From: Flavobacteriales bacterium
Lineage (GTDB): Bacteria > Bacteroidota > Bacteroidia > Flavobacteriales_D > Parvicellaceae
NCBI GenBank assembly: GCA_029251405.1
Contig: JAQXDK010000013.1
Location: 27,404-91,403 of the forward strand
Length of the DNA: 64,000 bases
Direction of reading: 5' to 3'
In this document: piece after piece, positions 1 to 9,579 of the stretch
How the letters are laid out: each line of letters opens with the position of its first letter
Numbering within the stretch: position 1 is the first letter of the stretch
Translations under genes and position numbers: made by a program
Notes under the pieces: generated by a model
Database searches by the model: none
The model's input: only the letters and a program-made list of their open reading frames with translations
What the model was told of the DNA's origin: nothing

Positions 1-669
1 AAAAATGCTAAAAACGAATATTTCACAGTTGATGAATACAAAGAAAAAGTTAAAGTTGCCCAAACTGATAAAAATGATAAGTTGGTATTCTTGTATACTC
101 ACGATAAAGATGAACATCATTCCTTAATTGAAACGGCACATTCTAAGGGCTATGATGTACTTTTAATGGATGGACCATTGTCATCTCACTACATCTCAAA
201 AGCTGAACAGGATTTAGGAGTTTCTTTTGCAAGAGTAGATGCAGATACAATTGACAAAATTATTGCAAAAGACGAAAACATACCTTCTAAGCTATCTAAA
301 GAGCAAGAAGATTTATTAAAACCTATTTTTGAAGCTATTGCTGAAAAAGATAAATACACCGTACAAGTCGAAAGTTTAAGTGAATCTGAAAAGCCAGTTC
401 TAATTACTCAAAGTGAATTCATGAGAAGAATGAAAGAACAACAAGCCGTTGGTGGAGGTGGAGGTATGAATATGATGGGTGTCATGCCAGAAATGTATAA
501 TTTAGTTGTAAATGCAAACCATCCTTTAATCATGAAGATTATTGAATCGAAAGGCAAAAAACAAAAAAATCTAGCTAAACAATCTTTAGACCTAGCCCTA
601 TTATCTCACGGAATGTTAAAAGGGAAAGATTTAACTGATTTTGTTGATAGAAGTTTTGATTTAATATAA
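1..669 (+). CDS. htpG: Chaperone HtpG (Hsp90), C-terminal part, cut by window start
   Basis: The open frame runs from base 1 without a start, so the gene begins upstream; about 222 C-terminal residues are present. HtpG is the cytosolic bacterial Hsp90, an ATP-driven dimeric chaperone. The visible part matches the end of the middle domain and the C-terminal dimerisation domain: a segment on residues reacting in the DxDT style (VDADTIDK), then a Gly/Met-rich stretch, then the helical end with NANHPLI and LALLSHGMLKGKDLTDF, which is typical of Bacteroidota HtpG. The N-terminal ATPase domain lies outside the window. The next gene starts one base after its stop, so they are probably co-transcribed. 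The Gly run (GGGGG) before MNMMG is a linker, not a frameshift artefact, since the frame continues normally on both sides. Confidence 0.93.
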   Translation, partial: KNAKNEYFTVDEYKEKVKVAQTDKNDKLVFLYTHDKDEHHSLIETAHSKGYDVLLMDGPLSSHYISKAEQDLGVSFARVDADTIDKIIAKDENIPSKLSKEQEDLLKPIFEAIAEKDKYTVQVESLSESEKPVLITQSEFMRRMKEQQAVGGGGGMNMMGVMPEMYNLVVNANHPLIMKIIESKGKKQKNLAKQSLDLALLSHGMLKGKDLTDFVDRSFDLI

Positions 670-670
670 G

Positions 671-1447
671 GTGTCAATAGGAATTGGAGGTTTAATAGGA
701 GGAATACTTGGCTTTTTTGCTACAAGAAGTTTTTTTGGTGCCTTCCTAGGTTATTTTATTGGATCCACATTTGATAGGTTTAATTCCAATAATGTAAATA
801 CCAATAGTTTTAGGAATTCAAACAGATCTACTTCCTATGACGCTAGTTATTATTCACAACGACTTACACAAAGTGATTTTGCTACAGCTCTTTTAGTCTT
901 ATCTGCTGCTGTCATGAAAGCAGATGGTAAAATATTGAAATCGGAACTGGATTATGTAAAGCAGTTTTTCAAACAGCAATTTTCTGCCCACATATCTGCT
1001 AAATACATTAGAGATTTTAAAGATATTTTAAGAAAAGATTTTGTTTTAAGCGATGTGTGTCAAACTATTAATGGCAGCATGCCCATTAGACAAAGATCCT
1101 TATTGATACAGTATTTGTTTGGTATTGCTCAAGCTGACGGTTTAGTTTCAGATTCTGAAATGAAAGTCATCCGAAAAATAGCTTCTTACTTCAGGATTTC
1201 TAATGTTGAATTTGAACAAATAAAATCACTTTTTTATAAAGATGTTTCTAGTTTCTATAAAGTATTGGGTATCGAAGAATCGGCAACAAATGACGAGATA
1301 AAAAAAGCTTATAGAAAGATGGCTGTAAAACACCATCCAGATAAATTCAGTCAACTAGGAGAAGAACAACAGATAGCTGCAAAAAATAAGTTTCAAAAAA
1401 TTCAAGAAGCCTACGAGCATATTAAAAAAGAAAGAGCTATTAAATAG
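671..1447 (+). CDS. TerB and J-domain protein (DjlA-like co-chaperone)
   Basis: 258 aa. Residues 4-33 form a glycine-rich hydrophobic segment resembling a glycine-zipper membrane anchor. Residues about 66-185 look like a TerB/DjlA helical domain (two halves, each with an ADGxxxxSE motif: ADGKILKSE and ADGLVSDSE). Residues 194-256 are a J domain with the HPD tripeptide at 222-224, the part that stimulates the DnaK ATPase. This order (anchor, TerB, J) is that of DjlA. The start is GTG one base after the htpG stop; no ATG lies near in frame. It follows an Hsp90 gene, which fits a chaperone role. The client or membrane process is unknown. An Asn/Ser-rich linker (residues 38-60) joins anchor and TerB domain. 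Confidence 0.85.
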   Translation: MSIGIGGLIGGILGFFATRSFFGAFLGYFIGSTFDRFNSNNVNTNSFRNSNRSTSYDASYYSQRLTQSDFATALLVLSAAVMKADGKILKSELDYVKQFFKQQFSAHISAKYIRDFKDILRKDFVLSDVCQTINGSMPIRQRSLLIQYLFGIAQADGLVSDSEMKVIRKIASYFRISNVEFEQIKSLFYKDVSSFYKVLGIEESATNDEIKKAYRKMAVKHHPDKFSQLGEEQQIAAKNKFQKIQEAYEHIKKERAIK

Positions 1448-2107
1448 ATGAAAGATCTATATGATATCTTTTTAAAGCATTTTTGGATTTTACTATTTGT
1501 TTTATTTATTTGGACTATTCATTTATTAAATAATAATTTTCATTTAAATTTATTTGAACTTGGTATATTACCAAGAACTATTGATGGATTGCCTGGAATA
1601 TTTTTTGCACCACTTATTCATTCTGCTTCTGACCACAATCATATAATTAACAACACTGTACCTTTTTTAATACTTTGCTGGGCTCTTTTTTATTTTTATC
1701 ATCCAATATCTTGGAGAGTTTTATTCTTCTCTTGGATTTTCACTGGGGTATTTGTCTGGATTTTTGGTAGAAGCTCCTATCACATTGGTTTAAGCGGTGT
1801 TATCTACAGTTTATTGTTTTTTATTTTCTTTAGTGGTGTCTTTAGAACAGATACTAGATTATTAACTGTTGCTATGCTAGTTGTTTTTATCTACGGTAGT
1901 ATGGTTTGGGGAATTTTTCCTTACGATTGGAAAATAAGTTATGAAAGCCATCTTTCGGGAGCTCTTACAGGTTTTATACTTTCCATTATTTTTAAAAAAC
2001 ATAAGGCTACTTTTAAACTACCTAAAACACAGTGGGAAATAGAGGAGGAGTTGGGTATTGAAAATAACGATTTAGATGGTATCTGGGATGAAGAAATTAA
2101 AGAATGA
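1448..2107 (+). CDS. Rhomboid family intramembrane serine protease
   Basis: 219 aa, about six membrane segments. The catalytic pair of the family is visible: Ser116 in the GLSG motif (GxSG) and His168 in ESHLSG near the last membrane helix. An HNHIINN stretch at about 63-69 corresponds to the usual HxxxN-type region of the second helix. Rhomboids cut membrane proteins within the bilayer; the substrate here is unknown. The ATG follows the stop of the TerB/J-domain gene directly, so the two are probably translated from the same message. The C-terminal 40 residues are hydrophilic and acidic and probably cytosolic. It converges on clpC with only one base between the stops. A second rhomboid is encoded at 53346-53978. 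Confidence 0.85.
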   Translation: MKDLYDIFLKHFWILLFVLFIWTIHLLNNNFHLNLFELGILPRTIDGLPGIFFAPLIHSASDHNHIINNTVPFLILCWALFYFYHPISWRVLFFSWIFTGVFVWIFGRSSYHIGLSGVIYSLLFFIFFSGVFRTDTRLLTVAMLVVFIYGSMVWGIFPYDWKISYESHLSGALTGFILSIIFKKHKATFKLPKTQWEIEEELGIENNDLDGIWDEEIKE

Positions 2108-2108
2108 T

Positions 2109-4655
2109 TTATTTTTCTTTGTTTTGTTTTTTCTTCTTAGACTCAACATTAACTAGGATTTTCTCTTTTTTAGAATCTAAATCAATTTTAATTAAATCAC
2201 CTTCCTTAACGTTTTTTTGAATAATTTCTTCTGCTAAAGGGTCTTCAATGTATTTTTGTATGGCTCTATTTAGTGGTCTTGCTCCATATTTTTCATCATA
2301 ACCTTTATCTGCTACAAATATTTTCGCTTTTTTGGTAAGTTCAACTTTAAATCCTAAAGAATTAATTCTTTTAAATAATTTATCTAATTCAATATCAATT
2401 ATTTTAACGATATCATCTTTAATAAGAGAGTTAAATATGACTACATCATCAATTCTATTAAGAAATTCTGGAGCAAATGATTTTTTTAATGCATTTTGTA
2501 TAACACTTTTAGTGTTATTTTGATCATTTTCAGTTCTGTTTTTAGTTCCAAATCCAACACCAGCACCAAAATCTTGTAATTGACGAGCTCCGATATTAGA
2601 AGTCATAATGATTATGGTGTTTTTAAAATCTATATTTCTTCCTAAACTATCAGTCATTTTACCATCGTCTAAAGCTTGTAAAAGTAAATTAAAAACATCT
2701 GGGTGGGCTTTTTCAATCTCGTCAAGTAATATGATTGAATAAGGTTTTCTTCTTACTTTTTCCGTAAGTTGCCCTCCTTCTTCGTATCCAACATATCCTG
2801 GAGGTGCTCCTATAAGTCTTGATACTGCAAATTTTTCCATGTATTCACTCATGTCTATTCTTATCAAAGCTTCTTCACTGTCAAATAAGTATTTTGCGAG
2901 CACTTTACAAAGTTGTGTTTTACCAACTCCGGTTGGTCCTAGAAAAATAAATGATCCAACTGGCTTGTTTGGATCTTTTAATCCAGCTCTGTTTCTTTGA
3001 ATGGCTTTAACTACTTTAGTAATCGCTTCATTTTGTCCAATTACTGTGTTATTCATGGAGTCAACCATTTTCATAAGTTTACCGCTTTCCTTTTCAGCAA
3101 CTTTTTGAACTGGAATACCAGTCATCATGGCAACAACTTCTGCAACATCTTCTTCAGAAACCTTTTGGCGATGAGTTTTACTTTCATCTTCCCATTTTTT
3201 CTTTGCTGTCTCTAGTTCTTCGTTTAGTTTTCTTTCTGTATCTCTTAATCGAGCAGCTTCTTCATATTGTTGACTTCTTACAACTTGATTTTTTAATTCT
3301 TTAACGTCTTCAATTTTCTTTTCTACATCTATTATAGATTCTGGAACATTTATGTTGGTTATGTGAACTCTTGATCCAACTTCATCTAAGGCATCAATAG
3401 CTTTATCAGGTAAATGTCTGTCAGAAATATATCTTTCTGTTAAATACACGCAAGATTTTATAGCATCTTCAGTGTAAGTTACATTGTGGTGATCTTCGTA
3501 TTTTTCTTTAATATTATTTAGTATTTGTAACGTTTCATCCACAGAAGTTGGCTCAACAATTACCTTTTGAAAACGTCTTTCCAAAGCACCATCTTTTTCA
3601 ATAAATTGTCGGTATTCATCTAATGTAGTAGCTCCGATACACTGAATTTCTCCTCTAGCTAAAGCTGGTTTAAACATATTAGAAGCATCTAAGGAACCTG
3701 AGGCGCCACCTGCACCTACAATTGTATGAATTTCGTCAATAAACAATATAATATCAGGTGATTTTTCCAACTCGTTCATCACGGCTTTCATTCTTTCTTC
3801 AAACTGACCTCTGTATTTAGTTCCAGCTACAAGGGAAGCGAGGTCTAAAGAAATTATCCTTTTATTGAAAAGAACTCTAGAGACTTTTCTTTGTGTTATT
3901 CTAAGAGCTAAACCTTCAGCAATGGCAGATTTACCAACACCTGGTTCACCAATTAGTAAGGGGTTGTTTTTTTTTCTTCTGGAAAGAATTTGCGACACTC
4001 TTTCTATTTCTTTTTCTCTACCTACAATAGGATCTAGTTTATCGTCTTCAGCAAATTTAGTTAAATCTCTACCAAAATTGTCTAAAACTGGTGTCTTAGA
4101 TTTGCTATTTGAAGGTTTTTTTGAAGAACTGGAAAAACTGTCTTGTTTTTCATCGTCATTTTCACTAGTCGATTCTGGAATTTTTGATTCTGGTAAAGTA
4201 TCTTGTTGGTATCCAGAGTCCATCATGATATCTAATTCTTCTTTTACAGATTCGTAGTTTAAATTATACTCTTTCAATAACGAAGAAGCTATGTTGTTAT
4301 CTTCTTTTAATATAGAAAGTAATAAATGCTCTGTTCCTATCATATTACTTTTAAATAATTTGGCCTCTAGATAGGTAATTTTAAGAACTTTTTCAGCTTG
4401 TTTTAATAAAGGTATGTTGCCGGAGTTTTTTATTTCTGATAATTGTCCTGAATCTAATTTTGATTCCAATTTTTTTCTAAGGTCTTTAGAACTAACTCCA
4501 GATGATGTAATCATTTTCATCGCAACTCCTTCACCCTCTCTAATAATACCCAATAAGAGATGTTCTACTCCAATATAATCGTGACCCAATCTTAGTGCTT
4601 CTTCTCGGCTGTAACTAATTACTTCTTTAACTCTGGGTGAAAATTTAGCGTCCAT
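2109..4655 (-). CDS. clpC: ATP-dependent Clp protease ATP-binding subunit ClpC
   Basis: 848 aa from the ATG at 4655; a TTG three codons upstream is possible but relatives begin MDxxFSPRVK, as here. ClpC is a Hsp100 unfoldase that feeds substrates to ClpP. The order is: two Clp_N repeats (residues about 1-145), a Ser-rich linker (about 170-190), AAA-1 with Walker A GEPGVGKS (about 236-243), a UVR coiled segment (QYEEAARLRD), AAA-2 with Walker A GPTGVGKT and DEIEKAHPDV, and a C-terminal D2-small domain. The basic Lys-rich tail (KKKKQNKEK) is unusual but plausible. It is transcribed alone and divergently from gyrA; a perfect TAnnTTTG motif lies at 4701-4708 on its strand. clpP is not in the window. 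Confidence 0.96.
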   Translation of the reverse strand: MDAKFSPRVKEVISYSREEALRLGHDYIGVEHLLLGIIREGEGVAMKMITSSGVSSKDLRKKLESKLDSGQLSEIKNSGNIPLLKQAEKVLKITYLEAKLFKSNMIGTEHLLLSILKEDNNIASSLLKEYNLNYESVKEELDIMMDSGYQQDTLPESKIPESTSENDDEKQDSFSSSSKKPSNSKSKTPVLDNFGRDLTKFAEDDKLDPIVGREKEIERVSQILSRRKKNNPLLIGEPGVGKSAIAEGLALRITQRKVSRVLFNKRIISLDLASLVAGTKYRGQFEERMKAVMNELEKSPDIILFIDEIHTIVGAGGASGSLDASNMFKPALARGEIQCIGATTLDEYRQFIEKDGALERRFQKVIVEPTSVDETLQILNNIKEKYEDHHNVTYTEDAIKSCVYLTERYISDRHLPDKAIDALDEVGSRVHITNINVPESIIDVEKKIEDVKELKNQVVRSQQYEEAARLRDTERKLNEELETAKKKWEDESKTHRQKVSEEDVAEVVAMMTGIPVQKVAEKESGKLMKMVDSMNNTVIGQNEAITKVVKAIQRNRAGLKDPNKPVGSFIFLGPTGVGKTQLCKVLAKYLFDSEEALIRIDMSEYMEKFAVSRLIGAPPGYVGYEEGGQLTEKVRRKPYSIILLDEIEKAHPDVFNLLLQALDDGKMTDSLGRNIDFKNTIIIMTSNIGARQLQDFGAGVGFGTKNRTENDQNNTKSVIQNALKKSFAPEFLNRIDDVVIFNSLIKDDIVKIIDIELDKLFKRINSLGFKVELTKKAKIFVADKGYDEKYGARPLNRAIQKYIEDPLAEEIIQKNVKEGDLIKIDLDSKKEKILVNVESKKKKQNKEK

Positions 4656-4700
4656 ATATTCCAAATTTAGTATTGTTTTTAATATTTAAAGCAACTGTTT

Positions 4701-4708
4701 CAAATATA
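4701..4708 (-). promoter_or_regulatory. Putative -7 promoter element of clpC
   Basis: On the minus strand this reads TATATTTG, an exact match to the Bacteroidota -7 consensus TAnnTTTG, 46 bases before the clpC ATG. No TTG (-33) sits at 17-23 bases upstream, so the match is half of the expected signal. Confidence 0.5.
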
Positions 4709-4761
4709 ATCAACAACAAAATTGTTAATTGTTCATAATATTTCTATTTCGCACACATCTT

Positions 4762-4770
4762 TGTGGATAA
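4762..4770 (-). promoter_or_regulatory. Perfect DnaA-box sequence in the clpC-gyrA gap
   Basis: The plus strand reads TGTGGATAA, so the minus strand is TTATCCACA, identical to the classical DnaA box. It lies between divergent clpC and gyrA. Whether DnaA binds here is inference; only one perfect box was noticed. Confidence 0.35.
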
Positions 4771-4810
4771 AACTTCACTAATTAAGGTAATTTTATCACT
4801 AAAGAAATGA

Positions 4811-4818
4811 TACTTTCG
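4811..4818 (+). promoter_or_regulatory. Possible -7 element of gyrA (TAnnTTCG variant)
   Basis: Reads TACTTTCG, seven of eight matches to TAnnTTTG, 35 bases before the gyrA ATG. No clear TTG box is seen upstream. The same TTCG ending occurs before the genes at 23829 and 35749. Confidence 0.3.
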
Positions 4819-4853
4819 TGGTATTAAATTTATTTGATTAAAAATCTGATTTT

Positions 4854-7379
4854 ATGAGTGAAAAAAGCGGTGAAAGAATAGTACCTGTAAGTATTGAAGA
4901 TGAAATGAAAACAGCATACATTGATTATTCAATGTCTGTAATAGTATCTAGAGCACTACCTGACGTAAGAGACGGATTAAAACCTGTTCACAGAAGAGTG
5001 TTATTTGGAATGCAAGAATTAGGAGTTAGGTCAAATAGTTCTTTTAGAAAATCTGCAAGAATTGTTGGTGATGTTTTAGGAAAATACCATCCTCATGGTG
5101 ACTCTTCAGTATATGATACCATGGTCAGAATGGCCCAACATTGGTCTTTAAGATATCCTTTAGTAGACGGCCAAGGTAATTTCGGATCTGTTGATGGTGA
5201 CAGTCCTGCAGCAATGAGGTATACAGAAGCAAGGTTGAAAAAAGCTGCTGAAGAATTATTATCAGATTTAGATAAAGATACAGTAGACTTTTCAGCAAAC
5301 TTTGACGATTCGCTAACTGAACCAACCGTATTACCTACAAGAATACCTAACTTATTAGTTAACGGATCTTCAGGTATAGCCGTTGGTATGGCAACTAATA
5401 TGGCTCCCCACAATTTATCAGAAGTAATTGATGGGACGATCGCTTACATCAACAATAGAGATATTGATGTTGATGGATTAATGGAATTTATAAAAGCTCC
5501 AGATTTTCCAACGGGTGGTACAATTTATGGTTATGAGGGCGTTAAAAATGCCTTTCATGAAGGAAGAGGTAGAATTGTAATGAGAGCAAAAGCTACCATC
5601 GAAGAAATTAGAGAAAATAGAGAGGCAATAATCGTTACAGAAATACCTTACCAAGTTAATAAAGCAGACATGATTCAAAAAACTGCTTCGTTAGTTAATG
5701 AAGGTAAGGTTGAAGGTATTTCTGAAATTAGAGACGAATCTGATAGAAAGGGTATGCGTATAGTTTATGAAATTAAACGTGATGCAATACCAAACGTAGT
5801 TTTAAATAAATTATTTAAATACACTTCTTTACAGACCTCATTTTCAGTAAATAACATTGCACTTGTAAAAGGCAGGCCAGTTGTTTTAAACCTAAAAGAT
5901 TTAATTATTCATTTTGTAGATCACAGACATGAAGTTGTAATTAGAAGAGCAAAGTTTGAACTGAGAAAAGCAGAAGACCGTGCTCACATCTTGGAGGGGT
6001 TAATCATAGCATCTGATAATATAGATGAAGTTATTGCTCTAATTAGAGGTTCAAAAAGCCCTGATGAAGCAAGAGAAAAATTAATGAAAAAATTCAAGCT
6101 TAGTGAGGTGCAATCAAAAGCTATAGTTGAAATGAGGCTAAGACAGCTTACTGGTTTAGAACAAAACAAGTTAAGAGCAGAGTACGATGAGTTATTAAAA
6201 ATTATTGAAGATCTTAAGGATATACTAGACAAGGAATCTCGTAGAATGGAAATCATAAAAACAGAACTTCTTGAGGTTAAAGATAAATATGGTGATGAAA
6301 GAAGGTCTATAATTGAATATTCTGCAAATGAAATGAGAATAGAAGACTTGATTCCAAACGAAGAAGTTGCCATTACTATTTCTCATGCTGGTTACATTAA
6401 AAGAACCAGTCTAAACGAATATAAAGTTCAAAACAGAGGTGGAGTTGGATCAAAAGGTTCTGCTACTAGAGATAAAGATTTTTTACAGGAATTATTTGTT
6501 GCAACCAATCACAATTGGCTTTTAATATTTACTGAGAAAGGGAAATGTTTTTGGATGAGAATATTTGAAGTTCCAGAAGGAAACAAGGCTGCAAAGGGAA
6601 GAGCTATTCAAAACCTAATTAATATTGAGCAAGATGATAAGGTGAAAGCATACGTCGTTGTAAAGGATATTAAAGATGAAGAATACACCTCCAATAATTA
6701 TATAATCATGTGCACCAAAAAAGGGGTGATTAAAAAAACAAGTTTGGAAGCATATTCGAGACCAAGAACCAACGGTATAAACGCCATTGGTATTAGAGAA
6801 GGAGATGAATTATTAGAAGCAAAACTAACAAATGGTGAAAGTGAAATTTTGATGGCTATAAATTCAGGTAGAGCAATTAGATTCAATGAATCCAAAGTTC
6901 GATCAATGGGTAGAACTGCCTCTGGAGTTAGAGGAATAACCTTAGGAGCAACTGATGAAGTAATTGGTATGGTATGTGCTCAAGATTTCTCAAGAACAAT
7001 CATGGTAGTATCTGAAAATGGATATGGGAAAAGAACTTTATTGAATGATCCTGAGACAAACGAACCAATTTACAGAGTAACTAACAGAGGAGGTAAGGGA
7101 GTGAAAACTTTAAATGTAACTGAAAAAACAGGTAATTTAATTGCCATTAAGTCAGTTACAGACGAAGATGATTTAATGATTATCAATAAATCGGGTTTAA
7201 CAATAAGAATGCACGTTGCTGACATAAGGACTCAAGGTAGAGCAACACAAGGAGTAAAATTGATTAATTTAAAAGGAAAAGATCAAATAGCAGCAGTTGC
7301 TAAAGTTGAAAAGGACGATGAAGAGCATGAAGCTAATGAATCTGATACCGAAACAAACGAAAATATAACTAACGATTAA
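4854..7379 (+). CDS. gyrA: DNA gyrase subunit A
   Basis: 841 aa. Gyrase A cuts and rejoins DNA to introduce negative supercoils together with GyrB. The breakage-reunion domain is intact: catalytic Tyr123 in MRYTEA, and the quinolone region HGDSSVYDT with Ser84 and Asp88, which are the drug-sensitive residues of E. coli Ser83 and Asp87. The C-terminal beta-pinwheel begins near residue 500. Its GyrA box reads QNRGGVG (526-532) where the canonical form is QRRGGKG, so two basic residues are missing. The protein ends in a strongly acidic tail (about 815-841). The next gene starts 10 bases downstream and is probably in the same transcript. Length and order fit GyrA rather than ParC, although the weak box leaves some room for doubt. 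Confidence 0.94.
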   Translation: MSEKSGERIVPVSIEDEMKTAYIDYSMSVIVSRALPDVRDGLKPVHRRVLFGMQELGVRSNSSFRKSARIVGDVLGKYHPHGDSSVYDTMVRMAQHWSLRYPLVDGQGNFGSVDGDSPAAMRYTEARLKKAAEELLSDLDKDTVDFSANFDDSLTEPTVLPTRIPNLLVNGSSGIAVGMATNMAPHNLSEVIDGTIAYINNRDIDVDGLMEFIKAPDFPTGGTIYGYEGVKNAFHEGRGRIVMRAKATIEEIRENREAIIVTEIPYQVNKADMIQKTASLVNEGKVEGISEIRDESDRKGMRIVYEIKRDAIPNVVLNKLFKYTSLQTSFSVNNIALVKGRPVVLNLKDLIIHFVDHRHEVVIRRAKFELRKAEDRAHILEGLIIASDNIDEVIALIRGSKSPDEAREKLMKKFKLSEVQSKAIVEMRLRQLTGLEQNKLRAEYDELLKIIEDLKDILDKESRRMEIIKTELLEVKDKYGDERRSIIEYSANEMRIEDLIPNEEVAITISHAGYIKRTSLNEYKVQNRGGVGSKGSATRDKDFLQELFVATNHNWLLIFTEKGKCFWMRIFEVPEGNKAAKGRAIQNLINIEQDDKVKAYVVVKDIKDEEYTSNNYIIMCTKKGVIKKTSLEAYSRPRTNGINAIGIREGDELLEAKLTNGESEILMAINSGRAIRFNESKVRSMGRTASGVRGITLGATDEVIGMVCAQDFSRTIMVVSENGYGKRTLLNDPETNEPIYRVTNRGGKGVKTLNVTEKTGNLIAIKSVTDEDDLMIINKSGLTIRMHVADIRTQGRATQGVKLINLKGKDQIAAVAKVEKDDEEHEANESDTETNENITND

Positions 7380-7389
7380 TACAACTTTC

Positions 7390-8688
7390 ATGAAGAAACT
7401 TCAAATTATTGGGCTTGTAAGCTTATTTATGTTACAAAATCCTGCTTTTGGGCAAAAGCTACAGCTGACAGAAGCAGCTACAGAATTTAGAAATAATTAT
7501 AATGGTTCTTGGGTATCTATTCCAGATTCCACTTTAAGATCTCTGCAGATTTCTAAAAATAAACCGGTTCTTTTGAAAGCAAAAAATGCAATTGATGAAT
7601 CTTTCAATAAACAATTAACCAGTCCTTTTACCAAACCTAAAGATGAAACTAAAATGTACTTTTATCGTGGTGCTGTTTACTTAGACTTATGGACTATGTC
7701 GAATTACGATGTTGAAATTTCTAAACAATTAGGCAGTTTAACCGAAGAAGAGATGAATGAAATTACATTTGGATCTTTTATTAAATGTTTAGAATTAGAT
7801 GTAAAAAACCAATGGAAATCTGACATTAGATCAAAGGTAAATACCTACAGAAATCTTTCAATAAATAGTGGAGTAGATTATTTTCAAAAAAGTAATTTTA
7901 ACAATGCATTTAATTCTTTTAAAATGGCTTTTGAAATGTATAAGGTTTTAAACCTAACTGACACTTTAGCTATTATAAACGCTGCTCTATCTGCTGAAAA
8001 GATGAAAAGTTTCGATGATGCTTATAATTATTATAAAATGTGTGCAGATTTAGATTATGGTAAAGGAGCAGAAATGTATCAATCCATGATAAGAGTTCTT
8101 AACTCTGATGAAAATAAGGATGAAGAAAAAATACTAAATGTAATTGCTGAAGGAAAGAATAAATTCCCTAAGGATTATGTCTTAAATATTGAAGAATTTA
8201 ATTATTGGTACGCCAAAGGAGATAATGAGAAAGCACAACAGGCTCTAGAAAACGCAATTGAATCCGATCCTACAAATAAAATACTTCATTTTAATGTTGG
8301 TGTAACTTACGATAATATTTCTAATAAATATCACAAAGAAAACAAGCATGATGTAGCTTTTACATATATGAGTAAAGCAATAAGTGGATATAAAAAAGCT
8401 CTTGAGTTAGATGATAAATATGTAGATGCTTTTTACAATTTGGGAGCTCTATATTATAATCAATCAATCACAACAAAATCAGTTGCTGGAGATTATTCAG
8501 GAGAGAAATACGATTCTGAGATGAAAAGAGCTGATGAAATGCTAAAGAAAGCCATACCGTTGCTGGAAAGAGTATTGATTTTATCACCGTCTGATAAATC
8601 GACGCTAACAGTTCTAAAAAGTTTATATTTTAATTTAGACGACATGGATAACTACAAAAGAATTAAAACTAAAATTGATTCTTTATAA
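7390..8688 (+). CDS. Exported tetratricopeptide-repeat protein
   Basis: 432 aa with a signal peptide (residues 1-21, ending AFGQ). From about residue 150 onward there are TPR-like helix pairs, for example FNNAFNSFKMAFEMYKVL, FDDAYNYYKMCADLDYG, NEKAQQALENAIESDPTNK and AISGYKKALELDDKYVDAFYNLGALYYN. TPRs are protein-binding scaffolds, here probably in the periplasm. No enzyme motif is seen. A gene for such a protein just after gyrA is, to my knowledge, frequent in Flavobacteriales, but its partner is not known. It follows gyrA by 10 bases and is followed by the DUF2797 gene after 15 bases, which suggests one operon. Confidence 0.8.
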   Translation: MKKLQIIGLVSLFMLQNPAFGQKLQLTEAATEFRNNYNGSWVSIPDSTLRSLQISKNKPVLLKAKNAIDESFNKQLTSPFTKPKDETKMYFYRGAVYLDLWTMSNYDVEISKQLGSLTEEEMNEITFGSFIKCLELDVKNQWKSDIRSKVNTYRNLSINSGVDYFQKSNFNNAFNSFKMAFEMYKVLNLTDTLAIINAALSAEKMKSFDDAYNYYKMCADLDYGKGAEMYQSMIRVLNSDENKDEEKILNVIAEGKNKFPKDYVLNIEEFNYWYAKGDNEKAQQALENAIESDPTNKILHFNVGVTYDNISNKYHKENKHDVAFTYMSKAISGYKKALELDDKYVDAFYNLGALYYNQSITTKSVAGDYSGEKYDSEMKRADEMLKKAIPLLERVLILSPSDKSTLTVLKSLYFNLDDMDNYKRIKTKIDSL

Positions 8689-8703
8689 ATTATTTATTCT
8701 CCT

Positions 8704-9516
8704 ATGGTCTTTAAAGGAAATCTTAGGAAAATGTATTCTATTTTAAATGAGGAAGTTTCTTACACTTTACCATTTTATAACTTAACAGAACCTAATACAC
8801 AGTTAGAATTAAATCAACTTATAGGATCTACTATAAGAATCAATTTTTCAGGTGTCATAAATTGTTCAGTCACAGGAAAGAAAATTCGCAAAACTTATGG
8901 TGATGGAATGTCCTACGATGCTTTTAGGTCGTCTCCTTTAGCAGTAGAAAGTATTATAAGACCCGAACTAAGTAAAATTCATGAAGGGGTTGCTTTAAGA
9001 GATTACGATTGGGAAATGAAACATCATATGCAACCTCATGTTGTATACCTATCCAAAACAGCGGGTAATAAAGTTGGTGTAACTAAAGATTCTCAAATTC
9101 CTACAAGGTGGATAGATCAAGGAGCTTCAGAGGCTTTAATCATCGCAAGAACTCCATATAGGCAAGCTGCAGGTTTAATAGAAATAGAGCTTAAAAAGTA
9201 TATTAGTGATAAAACTAATTGGAGAAAAATGCTTCAAAACGAACTAAATGAAGAATCTTTAGAAGTGCTACGAAACGAATTAGCTTATAAATTGAATAGT
9301 GATTTAAAACAATACATAGTTTTGGACGAAAATGTTCAAAAAATAAATTTTCCAGTTATTAGATATCCAGCTAAAGTGAAATCCACAAACTTAGATAAGG
9401 TTTCATATATTGAGGAGAAATTAGTTGGCATTAAAGGACAATATTTAATTTTTGATAACGATACTGTTTTTAATGTAAGAAGGCATTCTGGATATTTAAT
9501 TGAATTTACGTATTGA
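8704..9516 (+). CDS. DUF2797 family protein
   Basis: 270 aa, soluble, no signal. The family is recognised from the core run: RPELSKIHEG, then PHVVYLSKT, VGVTK, PTRWIDQGA and ADxTNWRKM-like DKTNWRKML. Its function is not established. As I recall the family, many members carry two CxxC pairs forming a zinc ribbon; here the corresponding positions are Cys54-x-x-Thr57 and Ser70-x-x-Ala73, so three of four cysteines are absent. The VYLS...KVGVTK...RWxxQGA pattern is vaguely like a GIY-YIG nuclease fold, but that is only a suggestion. It follows the TPR gene by 15 bases. Confidence 0.75.
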   Translation: MVFKGNLRKMYSILNEEVSYTLPFYNLTEPNTQLELNQLIGSTIRINFSGVINCSVTGKKIRKTYGDGMSYDAFRSSPLAVESIIRPELSKIHEGVALRDYDWEMKHHMQPHVVYLSKTAGNKVGVTKDSQIPTRWIDQGASEALIIARTPYRQAAGLIEIELKKYISDKTNWRKMLQNELNEESLEVLRNELAYKLNSDLKQYIVLDENVQKINFPVIRYPAKVKSTNLDKVSYIEEKLVGIKGQYLIFDNDTVFNVRRHSGYLIEFTY

Positions 9517-9579
9517 AATAATTAAATTCTTACAACTATATTCATTTAACTTTTTATATATTTAAGAAAATATTTGATT

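Noticed and set aside
451..468. Gly repeat (GGTGGA repeats) in htpG that could suggest a frameshift or phase-variable tract
   Set aside because: The frame is continuous and encodes a Gly linker; no homopolymer run long enough for slipped-strand switching.
3865..4257. 130-residue open frame on the plus strand inside clpC
   Set aside because: It is antisense to a well-conserved gene and shows no domain, so it is a shadow of the clpC reading frame.
4715..4726. AACAA-AA-TTGTT inverted repeat near clpC
   Set aside because: Short and AT-rich; expected by chance and no regulator with this operator is known to me in the phylum.
5984..6373. 129-residue open frame on the minus strand inside gyrA
   Set aside because: Ser/Leu/Ile-rich antisense frame in a conserved gene; no sign of function.
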